Assembly (NCBI GenBank): GCA_037043015.1
Contig: CM073326.1
Coordinates: 992,001 to 1,056,000 of the forward strand
Source of the DNA: Bryum argenteum
Lineage: Eukaryota > Streptophyta > Bryopsida > Bryales > Bryaceae
Direction of reading: 5' to 3'
Length of the DNA: 64,000 nucleotides
Shown: positions 1-11,318 of the stretch, in pieces
Position numbering within the stretch: position 1 is the stretch's first letter
Layout of the letters: every line of letters starts with the position of its first letter
Translations under genes and position numbers: made by a program
The notes under the pieces: model-generated
The model's input: only the letters and a program-made list of their open reading frames with translations
What the model was told of the DNA's origin: nothing
The model's database searches: none

Positions 1-577
1 ATATCTCTAGAAGTTGTAAAAGCACACAACCAAGCGATATGACACAATATTGATAGTCACCTCATGCTCTTTTCAACCAAAATTCAACCAATTACTTTGT
101 GCCCTTTTTACTAATGAGAAAAATATTCATTTTATCACTTGTACATTGTCTATATAAAAATATCGCTCCAATCTTCCCTTTCATTGCACTTCCTTTGTCA
201 CATGATGTATGATTGATTAGCTCTTTCAAATTTACCCTTATATATCCAACGTTATCGCACATAGGGAGTACTTACTTTACACATGTGAATCTGGAACACT
301 TATTTGTTACGTTTCATTTTCTTTTAGTCATAATTATATGAATGCTACTCCTTACCATTTACTTTTTGGAATAAGGTTCCACTCCAAATAATGTGTTTTT
401 TTTACTCACTATCAAATTCCGACGTTGTTCTCAAGGTGATGAGGTCCTAGAGGCATGAAATTGGACAACAATTACTTTGTAATCATGTAAAATTTGAAAT
501 AACCTTTTCTCTCTACTTGAATGGTATGATCTTGCATGGAATGACAAGACCTCCTAAGATTTCGCATGTGACTCCTG
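1..577. other. AT-rich stretch, no gene seen
   Basis: AT-rich sequence with stops in all frames. No recognisable coding, RNA or terminal-repeat signature was found. Confidence 0.5.
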
Positions 578-1365
578 ATCTCTTATATATATTAACACAT
601 ATAGTTTATGTTTTTATGAGATCATGATGTGGGGCACCACAGGTCGGATTGGGCCGCATGAGGTGTTATTGGAAGTAGATTTTTACGTTGGGGTGCGGGC
701 AACAATCGAATCGCAATTCGGGTCAATGGATCCCAAGGTGTTGAATTTCAATAAATTTGCTTATAAATAATGGAATTTATTTGTATAAGTGTTGCAATGC
801 CGTGTGGGTGTACTAGTCTCTCTATATATTAAGGGACGTAGTTTATTTGTAATTATGTTTGTTTAATTTGTAATGATGTGATCTCAAGGATGGCACATCA
901 CATTTGGCTGCATAAGGTGTCGTTCGAAGGGAATATTTATGTAGGGATGTTGGCAACAATTAGATTGAAGATTGGGTAAATGGATCTCAAGATATTATAT
1001 TTCGAAGTATTTGTGGTTTCAAAAGTTACTAAAAATTACATAAATGACCTAATTTTAGATCAGGTATAAAAATTAAGAGAAAATCACGTTCTTCAAATTA
1101 CCGGAACATTTATCAACAATAGAAAAGTAGACCTACAAGCTTAGAAACCCATCTTTTCAAGACGATAGCTAGAGAGGGGCATGCCTAAAGTATCCATGCA
1201 GGCGTCGCAAATAGTTTGTTTTGTTTTGTGAGTGAGTGGGTGAGTTAGTTACATTATAATCTTGGGAATCGCCGTTCAGATTGTTATTCATGAAGTGTTG
1301 TTGGAAACAAGTGTTTTGTAGAGGTGCTGACAACAATCAGATCACGAATTGGGCCGATAGATAGA
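578..1365. repeat. Three diverged direct repeats of about 236 bp
   Basis: A segment containing a GGTGTTATTGGAAG-like block, a GGCAACAAT block and a GGGTCAATGGAT-like block occurs near 640-740. It recurs near 885-985 and, more diverged, near 1270-1365. The first two copies are also preceded by the same TATATATTAA...TAGTTTAT stretch, so copies 1 and 2 are tandem with a spacing of about 236 bp. No coding potential is seen. The origin is unknown. Confidence 0.5.
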
Positions 1366-1684
1366 AATGACCATAACCGTTCAAATTGATAGTCCCTCAC
1401 ATGATCATGATTTTCAAATGAACTATAACAACTATATATATGCAATTTTGTGGTATTTTTGATATTGGATTTGATAGGATGATGCTTCACTAAAGTACTA
1501 AAAGTTATATGAAATTTTTGGAGCTATAATATCCTCTTCTTGTTTAAGCTGTAGAAACCTTGACTCAGTCCAAGGTGGTTTGGAGGTAAGGCATAGATTG
1601 AGTGCAAGTGGTTTGGTTTTGGACAATAGTTCCTTCAATACAAATTTTTTTATAATGGAAGTATTCAATGATTGTGAGAAAATA

Positions 1685-1910
1685 CAATTTAGCTCAAGTC
1701 GAGCTTAATATACTCACAGATTGGGTACTTTACTGGAATTGGATAGAAGAACGAATCGTTGGTACTTTCAAATAGCCATATCTTACTCAAAGTTTGTCCA
1801 AATTGGGCATACGAGGTATTGTTTGAAAATACCAACGATTAGGTGTTTTGTCGAGTTTCAGTGAAGTACCCAATTGGTGGGTACATTTAGCTCGACTCAA
1901 GCTTAATTGT
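1685..1910. repeat. Foldback (inverted repeat) with arms of about 90 bp
   Basis: The left arm (about 1685-1777) begins CAATTTAGCTCAAGTCGAGC. The right arm (about 1820-1910) is its diverged reverse complement, and both share a GATTGGGTACTT block and an ATCGTTGGTA block. The loop is short (about 42 bp). It has the form of a small foldback MITE; no clear target duplication was identified. Confidence 0.6.
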
Positions 1911-2325
1911 CATTGAATTGAGAATTTGAATAGTCCCATTATAACACAATACGTGTTCTTTGTAAAAGTTTTGGAAATCTCCATCATTGTAATGCTATTA
2001 CTTGAGCCAAGATTTTTTTTCAGCAAGATTTTGGGTACAAGGGTGTTATTGAGAGAAAGGTGAACAACTCTCTAGTTGGAGATTTTGTCATTGTAGTAGC
2101 TTTGTTAATATATTATCCACTTTAAAGTGAAATTAATGAAAGTTTGTAGTTTGACTTGAGTACTTGTACAATTTGATCTTGCAATTAACAAGGCTTGTGA
2201 CTCAAGATTTGGTCCACATGACCTCCAATAAGTTCACATGACCTTCAATTGTATGGTTGAAATCCAAATAGCTTACCTTCGTTTTCATCAGTGACCCTTT
2301 TTAAGGAATTTTTTTGGCTAGAAAA
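1911..2325. other. Intergenic, no gene seen
   Basis: AT-rich sequence. It shares short stretches with the right part of the TTAA F1 family (for example TGACTCAAGATTTGGTCCAC followed by ATGACCT), so it is probably a decayed fragment of that repeat. Confidence 0.35.
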
Positions 2326-2564
2326 CACTACAAGAAAACCATGGGTTTCACAACCAAAAAGTGACTAACGTGACTTATGATAGTCATCTTAAAGCCATCA
2401 TTATCATGGTTTGTAATCACATAATATGTGATATGTGACCACAAACTATCATTACATGACTTTAAGATGACCATCATAAGTCATGTTTTTAATTACATGT
2501 GACAAGTTGCTCGGGACAATATGACTATAGCCATAGTCATAAAACTCATGTTCTTCTTGTAGGG
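2326..2564. mobile_element. CACTA-type foldback MITE (239 bp)
   Basis: It starts CACTACAAGAA and ends TTCTTGTAGGG, the inverted terminal pattern of CACTA/En-Spm elements with one mismatch. Internally a TGACTTATGATAGTCATCTT block is repeated in inverted form about 110 bp later, so most of the element folds back on itself. A clean 3-bp target duplication is not visible (flanks AAA and AAT). No coding capacity. Confidence 0.6.
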
Positions 2565-2589
2565 AATAAGCTAAGATGTACAGGTTTTA

Positions 2590-3660
2590 AATTAGAAATT
2601 CATGAAAGTTGAACTTATTCTAGGATCAAATGGTAGACCCTTTAGAGAAGATCAAAAATCCCGCTTCAAGAATCAAGATGTGCATTCTCACCGGATTGGC
2701 GAGCTTTCAGAGATGGTGAGGCAGGGCTCCTCCACAGCAATCAACTTGGTTCATGATCGACTTTGGCTTTGGAACACTGGTAGGGTAATTAGTTTTTCCA
2801 CCACCTCATAGGGGTCCATAAAAGTCGTTGGCTAGCGGTGCAATGCTTTGCGTTTTCCAAAGTTTAATGTGCTGGCTTGTGGGTATCTCGCATGGCGAGC
2901 TCACAAAAAAGAGAGTTGGTGGAATCTTTGCGGTTGGAAATGTACAAGACTTCATTCTTAGCAATGTGGACAATACTAACAGGCTGTAGGCTACGAGAGT
3001 TGGACAAATTTGCTTCTTTGGATTTTATGCAAAAGAATGGAAGTGGCAGAAGCAATGAGTTATACTATATGAGAACTTCTTCAACTCCATGGCTAAGAGA
3101 GGGTATCGAATTATCGTTGGGGCTCAATGTAAACTTCTTCAATTTAACTCATAAATGGCTCGCAGGGTTACTGTCATGGTCGGCGGCGCAGTTTTCTAGA
3201 AATTGTGGCACATATGGACTCCTAGGGAGATATCTTGTATTGTCTAGTAGATTATTGCAAATGGTCTTTCTATAAGGGTCTGGCGGCAGCATATTAGGCA
3301 AGACGATTTGTGCTCTATATGCGGTGTAGGTATTCTGCAGATGGCGGAGCATGTCCTTTACAGTTTCCTGGTGGTCACAAGGACTTGGGAGCTCCTTCTA
3401 ATCTTGTGTAGCTTGGCCAATGCTCTTCTAAGTCTCCAGATTTGGCACTTAGTGTTATTTGGTGACCTTGGCCCGCCCAACCCAACATTGATGATGATGA
3501 GGAGGTGTTGAACTAGGACGTGAGATCTCCATGCGCAATCAATAAGAAGACGCTTGGCACGTTATAGAATCAATGCTCATGTAGAGCATCTAGAGGAAGC
3601 AATGAAAACATGACTTAGGATCAGGTATTTTTAATTGAGGAGCCGCTATGTTCAAAGCAT
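2590..3660 (+). pseudogene. Decayed LINE (non-LTR retrotransposon) 3' end
   Basis: Plus-strand frames show a degraded match to the zinc-binding region that follows reverse transcriptase in plant L1-type LINEs. Around 3200-3370 there is a WxP-containing stretch, then a segment ending CSICG, then AEHVLYS; this resembles the usual C-x2-C...EH pattern with the second half altered. Stops (for example two adjacent TAG codons near 3241-3246) and frame changes break it throughout. The reverse transcriptase and endonuclease domains are not recognisable, so this is a 5'-truncated dead copy. Assignment rests on motif resemblance only. Confidence 0.45.
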
Positions 3661-4162
3661 GGAAGCTAACGTTGCATGTAGGGATGTGGGCCCAAAAGCA
3701 GCTGTAGTATTATAAGCGAAAGGGTGATCCAGCTGCCATGTAGAAGTTTTCTTTAGTATATGGTGCCACGAAGATGTGTTTGCATTAATCGTGCAAGGTG
3801 GCTCTAATGGCATGCGGCATAGTGGCACCCCACTGCGAGTTGATGTTTAAGGAATTTAAGAGCTTTATATTCACTACACGGATAGATCGCAACACTAACT
3901 AAAGAGCTGCTCTTAGGTTCTCTTTGCCAGCCTACTTAAATTGAGCTCAAGGTGGATATGGGGTATCGCCTCCTCCGGCACTCTGCTCATTGACGTGTAA
4001 CACGGTGCCAATGGACACAGGAGAACCCTTGAGTTGCTTCTTGACGAGGCGGATGTCATAACTAAGTTGGTTGAACAGATGGTGGCGCGATTTGTTGATG
4101 ATGAGGACAAGTCTCTTCTGCCACACGTGTAAGAGCACGTGGAATTGTGAGGGATCAAAGGG
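3661..4162. other. Intergenic, no gene seen
   Basis: Only short open frames on both strands, none recognised. It may include the trailing part of the LINE remnant. Confidence 0.4.
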
Positions 4163-4376
4163 TTAAATATGATATTGTTGCCTTAAATTTTTACTAGGTG
4201 CTCCCTAACTTATAAAGTGTATGTAATAAAATTAGTGAAGTCAAATTCCAAATTTAGAACCTTCATTTTAAAAAGGCATTTTAGATTTAGTAGTTTTTAT
4301 TTTTTTGAATTATATTCATAACCAAATCTGTACTGAAGTGACCCAAGTCAAAAGTTTACGAATTTCACAAGAGCAG
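4163..4376 (+). mobile_element. TTAA F2 element, left half (split by the gypsy element)
   Basis: It contains the F2-family landmarks: a GGTGCTCCCT-type block, AAAGTGTATGTAATAAAATT, CAAATTCCAAATTTAGAACC, and TGACCCAAGTCAAAAG. The same order occurs in the copies at 26118-27041, 30153-31110 and 34188-34769. It stops at the AGCAG target site of the gypsy insertion, and the rest of the family sequence resumes at 23738. The outer left terminus is decayed. Confidence 0.65.
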
Positions 4377-5158
4377 TGTTACCCGCTACAACACCGCGGG
4401 TATCATCACCGAAGACCAAGAGCCACGGAAGACCAAGACTTTACAGCATCCACGGGGCTCGAGGCCGGGGCACAGTGTGCAGAGGACCACGAGGATCGAG
4501 ACCGCGGACACAGGCAGTTAAGGCCGAAGAACAGCGCAGAAGGGTTAGGTTTTATTATAAATAGAGTTAGAGTTATACAATAGGGAGCTCTCTGTAAATG
4601 CACGAATGTAGTGATAGCCGCGAGCACAGTGTTGCGATCTTTGTACTCCTTTTGGCACTCACGATTCAATGCAAGCAGGACTCAGTCCAATTCTACTCTA
4701 ACCCCATTTCTACTTGTACTCTCCCCTCCGCTTCTTGCTATCCTAAAGTCTAAAGTCCTAACCCCTGTGACGTCCGTGGCGCCGTGAGAGTCTGTGTCGA
4801 GGCCGTGGGTCTCAGCGTGTACTACGTGGTCGCGAGGCCACCTCGCGGAGTCACTGCGGACAGCCTTGAAGAGATCCGTGCTCCTGCCGTGGCCGAGGAA
4901 TTGCACAAGGGAAGAACGCCGAACAGCAGGCTAACCCTGGGACTCAGCTTAACGAACACCGTCTCGCCCTCGAGGGATTGGCCTGCCCCGACAGAACTAA
5001 TCACAGGGTGATTACGGCCCCAGTCAACGACTGCCTTGTCATACCTGGACCGTGGTTAAACAAGGTGGAAGCCCACACACCCCGGTTCTTGCCCGTCCAG
5101 CAACCCCAATTGGCACCCCTCGCACCTCGGGCACCTCCATACTGTACCCCGGCTAACA
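4377..5158 (+). repeat. 5' LTR (782 bp)
   Basis: TG...CA-bounded terminal repeat with short inverted ends (TGTTA/TAACA). It matches 22814-23732 except for three visible transitions and the MITE inserted in the 3' copy. It is GC-richer than the surrounding DNA. Confidence 0.93.
4556..4563 (+). promoter_or_regulatory. TATA box of the 5' LTR
   Basis: TATAAATA lies 179 bp into the LTR in a locally AT-rich patch, upstream of the GGGAGCTCTCTGTAAATGC region. It is the best candidate pol II core promoter of the element. The transcription start is not determined. Confidence 0.5.
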
Positions 5159-5161
5159 TTT

Positions 5162-5180
5162 TGGCGACCATGCTGGGGAT
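5162..5180 (+). other. Primer binding site
   Basis: TGGCGACCATGCTGGGGAT begins three bases after the 5' LTR. It has the TGG start expected of a site complementary to a tRNA 3' CCA end. It partly resembles the tRNA-Asp type site used by many plant gypsy elements, but the tRNA is not firmly identified. Confidence 0.6.
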
Positions 5181-5193
5181 GGAGTGCTGAGGT

Positions 5194-5203
5194 AGAAAAA
5201 AAA

Positions 5204-5241
<38 letters not shown>

Positions 5242-5260
5242 AAAAAGAGAGAGAGACAGA
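5194..5260 (+). repeat. A/G-rich leader tract
   Basis: A nearly pure run of A with scattered G lies between the primer site and gag, in the untranslated leader. It is a likely site of slippage and assembly error. Confidence 0.7.
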
Positions 5261-5298
5261 AAGAGAGATTCTTGGCCACGAGCTTACGGGGAGGGAAA

Positions 5299-5757
5299 AT
5301 GCCCCCGAAAAGACACGCCGCGGAAAAAGCCGTGGAGAATATAGTTGCAGATATGGAGGAAATCGTGCAACATGAAGATGAGACCAGAGAACTACTTCTA
5401 TGGATGAAGCAGCAGATGACGGATCTAGCTGCTCAGAACGAGGCAACGAATGCCAAGTTAGAACTACTCAGCCTAAAATATCAAGACATCCAAGGCAATG
5501 TCACACCCGAGGTTATCGCTTCCACACCCAGGAGTGTAGAAGAACCAGCAGACGCAGTGAGATCGGCAACCATACCCAGGGGGAACAATGCCGCGGCCAG
5601 CTCGAGCACCTCGGGAATGCCCTCACCGGCACCTCCAGCGGCACCCACGGGGGTACCCACTATGTCACACAACCCAGGGGGCTCTGACACGTACCATACC
5701 CAGTGTTCGATGAGTCTGGGGATCCAGATTGGCACATCAGGAGATTTAAAGTGGTAG
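5299..5757 (+). CDS. Gag N-terminal ORF of the gypsy element
   Basis: This is the first ATG-initiated frame after the leader (ATG at 5299; the frame is open from further upstream but without ATG). Residues 1-60 are charged and heptad-like, predicting a coiled coil, followed by a Pro/Ser/Ala-rich linker. Such a region precedes the capsid domain in plant gypsy Gag. The frame closes at 5757, whereas the capsid-like sequence continues in another frame open from 5688, so the two frames overlap by about 70 bp and do not join without a -1 shift or an indel. It is either a recently mutated gag or a recoding site; a mutation is simpler. Confidence 0.7.
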   Translation: MPPKRHAAEKAVENIVADMEEIVQHEDETRELLLWMKQQMTDLAAQNEATNAKLELLSLKYQDIQGNVTPEVIASTPRSVEEPADAVRSATIPRGNNAAASSSTSGMPSPAPPAAPTGVPTMSHNPGGSDTYHTQCSMSLGIQIGTSGDLKW

Positions 5758-8700
5758 CACGCACGAACGGCATTTTCCATGCCACGGATCTACAGAACAT
5801 TTTTGGTACCACGCTCCAAGGGAATCATATTAACTGGTACATTGACTTCGAATCCGAACACAGCAATGCCAGTTGGGAGGATATGGAACGGAGTTTTTTG
5901 CACAAGTTTAGAAAACTTAAATCAAGTTCGGAAGTCCTCCGAGCGCTAGGATCGATCACGCAATCCACAAACGAACCGGTGGATAAGTTTTATGACAGAT
6001 TTAAGCAGTTGGCTGATAAACTTAGCCAACGACCCGCGGAAGAATATATGTGCGAATGGTTCAAAAAGGGATTGCTTCCATGGATACAGCAAGGTATCGT
6101 CATCCGTGGGGTAAAGACGCTGCCAGACATTCTCTCCGCCGCCAATGACATTAGTCGGGAACTCCTCGCCCTGAAACAGACACAAACACCCATACTACCA
6201 CTACCCTCGGTGCGACAAGATGCCAGGGGGACACCCCCGTTGTGTGAAACTTGCGGAAAAGCACACCATGGGAAATGTTGGTACTCTAATACCACCCAAT
6301 CCCAGGATCACAGACGATCCAGAAACACCACGGCCGCGGTATACCCCGAGGAGATCAACGTGGACGCTTTTCAGCCAGGTCGTTCGGACGCTTGCTGGGA
6401 GTGCGGGGGTTTGGATCATCGACGGAGCCAATGCCCCGTATTCAAACAAAAGTGGGCACAGGGCCGAAATAATAATACCCCAGGGCCTCCAAACACCGGT
6501 TCCGCGGCTCATAGGAGAGGAGGAGTCACGCTGACTGAAGTCCACGGCCAAGAAACAAACGTATTCACGATCTCGGCCGCCGCGGTGACTACAAGGTCCA
6601 AGGCTATTCCACCAAACCACGTGGTAGAGCACCGGAAACCATTCCCGGAACATCATTGGGAACGACTCCACAACATGAGGACAGATATAAAAAGGGATCT
6701 GGAAGCGGAACACCCCGACATAACACGTACTACGGACCACACCTTGCAACAAGTGCTGGACACCACCAACGTAAGCATCACCCTAACAAAACTATTGCAG
6801 ATTAGCTTCGAGCTACAACAATATCTGCAACGGGCTGTGGTGATCGAAGCAAAACCCGATCCCACGTGTGTAGAGGTTAACGCCACCACGATGGACCCGG
6901 ACGCTGCAGTGATCCACGTGCAATTAGGAGGACAGACGTTAACCAACGTCCTCGTCGATGGGGGGTCTGGCGTGAACGTCATGAGCAACCACGTCCGACA
7001 GGCCCTCGGCTTACCACAACCCCGAAGCGCCCGTTTTATTTTACGCATGGCTAACGACGCCCCCGTTACACCGTTGGGAATCCTCACCATGGTTGGAATT
7101 ACAATACACGGGGTATCCACACCGGCGACATTCGTAGTGATCGAAATGCCACACGACAGCGAATTCCCAGTAATCCTTGGAAGACCTTGGTTGCGAGACA
7201 TGCAGGCCATCCATGACTGGACCAAAAATCAGATCCGCATTCAACGCCACGGAAAGACCGTGATCATACCCGTCGACAGTTGCCTGACTCGCGCCAAGAC
7301 AAACCAGATCAGAACCTCCGCAGGAACCAACTGGCCGGAGGAATTCACAAATGAACAGGAAGCCTTAGTACTCCACGTCCATCCCAGCTTAATATCCGTG
7401 GCCGAGATTCAGTTAGCCGCGGTAGAAGAGAAATTGGATATACCGGAACACTTCACTCGAGAGATAGCCGGGGACGTGGTAGTGAATGCTGTCCCCGCCA
7501 AAAAGGCACTGCATCACGAGACCATCACGGGTTGGACGCACGGGGCCAAGGAGAGAGTACAGCTGGTCAACCTTGGGACAATAGAAGACCCCAAGTACAT
7601 CAAAATCAACACAGATGCACCCCCGGACATCAAGCAGGCTGCCATAGCCCTGTTCCACGAGTACAAAGACATATTTGCGTGGAACCACGAGGACTTAAAG
7701 GGTATCCCCAACGCCCTGGCAGAACACACCATCGACCTCATCCCCGGTGCAACCCCGGTGCAGCAACGACGGTACAGGATGAACCCAAATTATGCCGCTC
7801 GAGTCAAGGCTGAATTGGATAAATTACTCCATGCCAAGTTCATCTCCCCCGTGGATGCAGCGCCGTGGCTATCCCCCATGGTTATCATTCCCAAGAAAAA
7901 TGGTACGTTGCGTATTTGTGTGGATTTCAGAAAACTCAACGCCGCAACAAAAAAGGATCACTACCCGTTACCATATATGGAGGAGATCATCGATGAGGTT
8001 GCCGGACACGAGATGTACTCGTTCCTCGATTGTTTCTCGGGATATTACCAAGTGGCCATGGCCGAACAAGACAAAGGGAAAACAGCTTTCTCCACAGAAT
8101 GGGGACCTTATCAATTCGAGCGTATGCCCTTCGGGGCCAAAAATGCACCTATGACATTCCAACGTGTTATGGAATTGATTTTCAGACCATACCTCAAACA
8201 ATTTTTCCGAATCTACCTGGACGATGGAACCGTTTATGGCAAAATGAAAGACCACATCTCTCACCTCAGGCAAATCTTCCACGCATGTCGGGCCAACGGG
8301 GTAAGCCTCAACGCGGATAAATGCATGTTCCTCTACTTCGCGGGGGTTATCTTGGGGTACATTGTGTGCAAGCACGGCAAGCTCCCCGACCCTGAGAAAA
8401 TAAAGGATATTCTGGGCATGACGTCGCCAACAAACCAAAAGGGCGTACAACGGCTCCTGGGCTTAGCCCAATTCAACCGAATCTACATTGAGAAACTGGC
8501 CCACATCACCGCCCCGATCACTGCGCTGAATCATGCCAAATATACATACCCACGGGACTGGACACCGGAGGCACAAGCAACACTAGAGAAGATAAAACGT
8601 GCTTACTCCAATGCACCAATACTTATTGCCCCGGACTGGTCGAAGCCGTTCCACGTCCACACAGACGCATCCAACATTGCCGTGGGGGTGATGTTAGCCC

Positions 8701-11318
8701 AGAACATAAACGGCAAACACGACCAACCCGTGGCCTACGCTAGTCGCCTTCTCAACCAGGCAGAACGAAATTACTCCACCACGGAACGCGAGGCCCTGGC
8801 AATGATTTACGCTGTCAAAAAGTTCAGACACTACCTCCTCGGGAAGAAATTCCGCTTCATGGTCGACCATCACAGCTTGTCATACCTAGTCAATCAAACC
8901 TTGGTCACAGGGAGGGTGGCTCGGTGGATCATGATACTCCTCGAATACGACTTCGAGGTAGTATACGTTCCAGGGAAGAGACACATTGTGGCAGATTACC
9001 TGTCCAGGGACACTAACACTACCGCGGAAGGAATAGATGATTCCTTCAACGAGGCATATGTACAAGCCACACAAATAGCCACGAACCCCGAGGAAAACAA
9101 GGCAGACTGGAGGGCCGATATCATCCGATACCTCACCACGGGCAACACCCCCGTGGACGCAATTGGAACTCGCAAAATCAGTTTTGTACAAACGACACTG
9201 CCATACACCGTGGTCCAGGGAAAGTTATACAAACGGGGACCAGATCAAGAAATCCGGTTGTGTGTACCAGCTGACCAACAGCAGCAGATCATCACACACC
9301 TTCACGACGGACCCGCGGGAGGACATCAGGGCTCCGATACCACGATCAAAAAGATCCTCTCAGCCAAATATTGGTGGCCAACGCTCCACAAAGATGTAAT
9401 CACATACATCAAGAACTGCCACGCCTGCCAAATATCCACGCCAAATTTTCAGCACCAAGGCAAAGTACCAATGAAGGCAATACCACCCCTGGGACCATTC
9501 CAACGATGGGGGTTAGACTTCGTGGGCCCAATAAAACCAGTTACACGCCAAGGATACAAATATATCCTTGTAGCCACGGATTATACCACAAAGTGGGTGG
9601 AAGCCAAGCCTCTGCGAACTAACACCGCGGTCGTCACGGCCTCGTTCATCTACGAGAACATAATCACGAGGTTTGGATGTCCACTGGAGATCATATCAGA
9701 CCAAGGTACTCACTTCGTGAACACCGTCATACAAGACCTCCTTGACAACCACGTAATCAAGCATCGAACCAGCACTGTGTACTATCCCCAAGGCAATGGA
9801 CAAGCGGAATCGACAAACAAAACATTAATCAACATGCTGAAGAGATTCGTTCACGCTAATCAAGCAGACTGCGATGACTGTTTACCCGCAGCGCTCTGGG
9901 CGTACCGCGTAGTCATCAAAACCGCCACGAAAGCCAATCCATTTGAAATGGTTTACGGCACCCAACCACTACTACCTACAGAATATATTGTGCCGACATT
10001 CCAGACACTACAGCCCAGGGATTATACCCCGCACAGGGTGTTGGCCGCCCGCGTCGGGGATCTACACTACCTCGAGGAAATTCGAGCCCTGGCAACATCA
10101 AATATCGTGCATAAACAAGCCCTGGCCACCAGGCACTTTCAAGGCACACAGCCCCCGCGGGTATTTCAGAGGGGTGACCAGGTACTCTGGTGCCCCCGAG
10201 ATCCGAAACTCAAACGCTCCAAGTTTGAGTCAATCTGGCACGGCCCCTATACGGTGCAATTGTCCCTACCTAACAATACCGTTCTCCTCGTGAACAGTCC
10301 AAACTACGATCCCCACGCCACGATAGTCAACGCTGCAAAGTTGAAACACTATCATACGCAAACGCCACAACTCACGACAGCCCTGATCCTGCAAGATATC
10401 CACACGACGTTAGCAGCCGAGGCACGTAACGAGGAAGAAAACACTGTGGACCCAGCCCCCACAAGAACACAGTCCACGGAAACCGAGGACACGCAACCCG
10501 AGGAAGAAAGTAATGCAGGCAGCAAGGAGCGCGAGGCAGAAATCCGGGGAGACAAGCACGAGCACATCCACACAGAACCCGAGGCACGAAAATCCACACA
10601 GAACACCGGGGAGCAGACACAGCCGCACGGGGGAACCAGGGCAGAAAAATATATGGGCACCCCTTGGGACTTAGCTGCACAGGGAATCTCACCCGTCTCG
10701 GCCATGTCGATGCCCATGCCATACACATACATCAGCCACATACATGTGTACCATGGCCATAACCCGGGGAGTCATAGTCACAACCTTACCCCCGAGGCAT
10801 GGCAGATTGAAGACATAATTACCCCCCTGGGTACTCCCGAGGCATCATCACAACACACTTTAAAAGCGGACACCGCCGCCACAGACAAGACCATAATGAC
10901 CACGCTCGCATCACAGCAGCCAGCAAGAGCATATAGGCCGAGGCAGCCCCCGGTGAGCGCCCTCATTCCTTCGCCATTGCCACACTCACCTCAGCGCAGC
11001 AACCTCTCTCCGCGCAACATCTCTGCCTTTTCGCCCCCGCACACTCCTCTTCCTTGTTTGGACCCCTCGGTGCAGGTTCCAGCGGTCATGGCGCGCGGTG
11101 CTCCCCGGGATCGCAAGCCCCTGTACGTACCCCGGCAGATCGCGGAGTGGAAGAAATACCCCGATGTAGAATGGCTCACGGAGGCAGGATTGTTTCGATA
11201 CGCAAACCACCTCCGTGAGAATATCGATTTAGGTCGCTGCCAAGCGTTCATCACCTCGATGCGGGAGAGGCAGCAGGAGGACCCCAGCAACAGGGACGTG
11301 GCCGGGGTCGTAGAATGA
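5688..11318 (+). CDS. Gag-Pol polyprotein: capsid, zinc knuckles, PR, RT, RNase H, integrase
   Basis: One uninterrupted frame of about 1,870 codons; it has no ATG at its start and must be reached from the upstream gag frame. In order: a retrotransposon Gag region (about 5700-6200); zinc knuckles near 6241 (CETC...HGKC) and 6391 (C-x2-C-x4-H-x4-C); an aspartic protease with the active-site motif DGGSG near 6957; reverse transcriptase with the catalytic YLDD near 8214; RNase H with HTDAS near 8660 and a downstream DHHSL; integrase with HHCC near 9300-9430 and the D, D, E residues near 9580, 9697 and 9805; and a GPY-type module near 10240. After integrase comes a Glu/Thr/Pro-rich linker (about 10400-11080), then in the same frame the start of the extra ORF domain. 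All catalytic motifs look intact. The product would copy and integrate the element. Confidence 0.92.
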   Translation, partial: HVPYPVFDESGDPDWHIRRFKVVARTNGIFHATDLQNIFGTTLQGNHINWYIDFESEHSNASWEDMERSFLHKFRKLKSSSEVLRALGSITQSTNEPVDKFYDRFKQLADKLSQRPAEEYMCEWFKKGLLPWIQQGIVIRGVKTLPDILSAANDISRELLALKQTQTPILPLPSVRQDARGTPPLCETCGKAHHGKCWYSNTTQSQDHRRSRNTTAAVYPEEINVDAFQPGRSDACWECGGLDHRRSQCPVFKQKWAQGRNNNTPGPPNTGSAAHRRGGVTLTEVHGQETNVFTISAAAVTTRSKAIPPNHVVEHRKPFPEHHWERLHNMRTDIKRDLEAEHPDITRTTDHTLQQVLDTTNVSITLTKLLQISFELQQYLQRAVVIEAKPDPTCVEVNATTMDPDAAVIHVQLGGQTLTNVLVDGGSGVNVMSNHVRQALGLPQPRSARFILRMANDAPVTPLGILTMVGITIHGVSTPATFVVIEMPHDSEFPVILGRPWLRDMQAIHDWTKNQIRIQRHGKTVIIPVDSCLTRAKTNQIRTSAGTNWPEEFTNEQEALVLHVHPSLISVAEIQLAAVEEKLDIPEHFTREIAGDVVVNAVPAKKALHHETITGWTHGAKERVQLVNLGTIEDPKYIKINTDAPPDIKQAAIALFHEYKDIFAWNHEDLKGIPNALAEHTIDLIPGATPVQQRRYRMNPNYAARVKAELDKLLHAKFISPVDAAPWLSPMVIIPKKNGTLRICVDFRKLNAATKKDHYPLPYMEEIIDEVAGHEMYSFLDCFSGYYQVAMAEQDKGKTAFSTEWGPYQFERMPFGAKNAPMTFQRVMELIFRPYLKQFFRIYLDDGTVYGKMKDHISHLRQIFHACRANGVSLNADKCMFLYFAGVILGYIVCKHGKLPDPEKIKDILGMTSPTNQKGVQRLLGLAQFNRIYIEKLAHITAPITALNHAKYTYPRDWTPEAQATLEKIKRAYSNAPILIAPDWSKPFHVHTDASNIAVGVMLAQNINGKHDQPVAYASRLLNQAERNYSTTEREALAMIYAVKKFRHYLLGKKFRFMVDHHSLSYLVNQTLVTGRVARWIMILLEYDFEVVYVPGKRHIVADYLSRDTNTTAEGIDDSFNEAYVQATQIATNPEENKADWRADIIRYLTTGNTPVDAIGTRKISFVQTTLPYTVVQGKLYKRGPDQEIRLCVPADQQQQIITHLHDGPAGGHQGSDTTIKKILSAKYWWPTLHKDVITYIKNCHACQISTPNFQHQGKVPMKAIPPLGPFQRWGLDFVGPIKPVTRQGYKYILVATDYTTKWVEAKPLRTNTAVVTASFIYENIITRFGCPLEIISDQGTHFVNTVIQDLLDNHVIKHRTSTVYYPQGNGQAESTNKTLINMLKRFVHANQADCDDCLPAALWAYRVVIKTATKANPFEMVYGTQPLLPTEYIVPTFQTLQPRDYTPHRVLAARVGDLHYLEEIRALATSNIVHKQALATRHFQGTQPPRVFQRGDQVLWCPRDPKLKRSKFESIWHGPYTVQLSLPNNTVLLVNSPNYDPHATIVNAAKLKHYHTQTPQLTTALILQDIHTTLAAEARNEEENTVDPAPTRTQSTETEDTQPEEESNAGSKEREAEIRGDKHEHIHTEPEARKSTQNTGEQTQPHGGTRAEKYMGTPWDLAAQGISPVSAMSMPMPYTYISHIHVYHGHNPGSHSHNLTPEAWQIEDIITPLGTPEASSQHTLKADTAATDKTIMTTLASQQPARAYRPRQPPVSALIPSPLPHSPQRSNLSPRNISAFSPPHTPLPCLDPSVQVPAVMARGAPRDRKPLYVPRQIAEWKKYPDVEWLTEAGLFRYANHLRENIDLGRCQAFITSMRERQQEDPSNRDVAGVVE

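Noticed and set aside
8886-9191. A possible second RNase H or chromodomain in the gypsy polyprotein.
   Set aside because: The stretch between RNase H and integrase shows only an undefined linker, and no chromodomain-like aromatic cage follows the GPY-type module.
6201-10741. Several antisense ORFs of 100-190 codons opposite gag-pol.
   Set aside because: They are shadows of the GC-biased polyprotein frame on the other strand and contain no recognisable motif.
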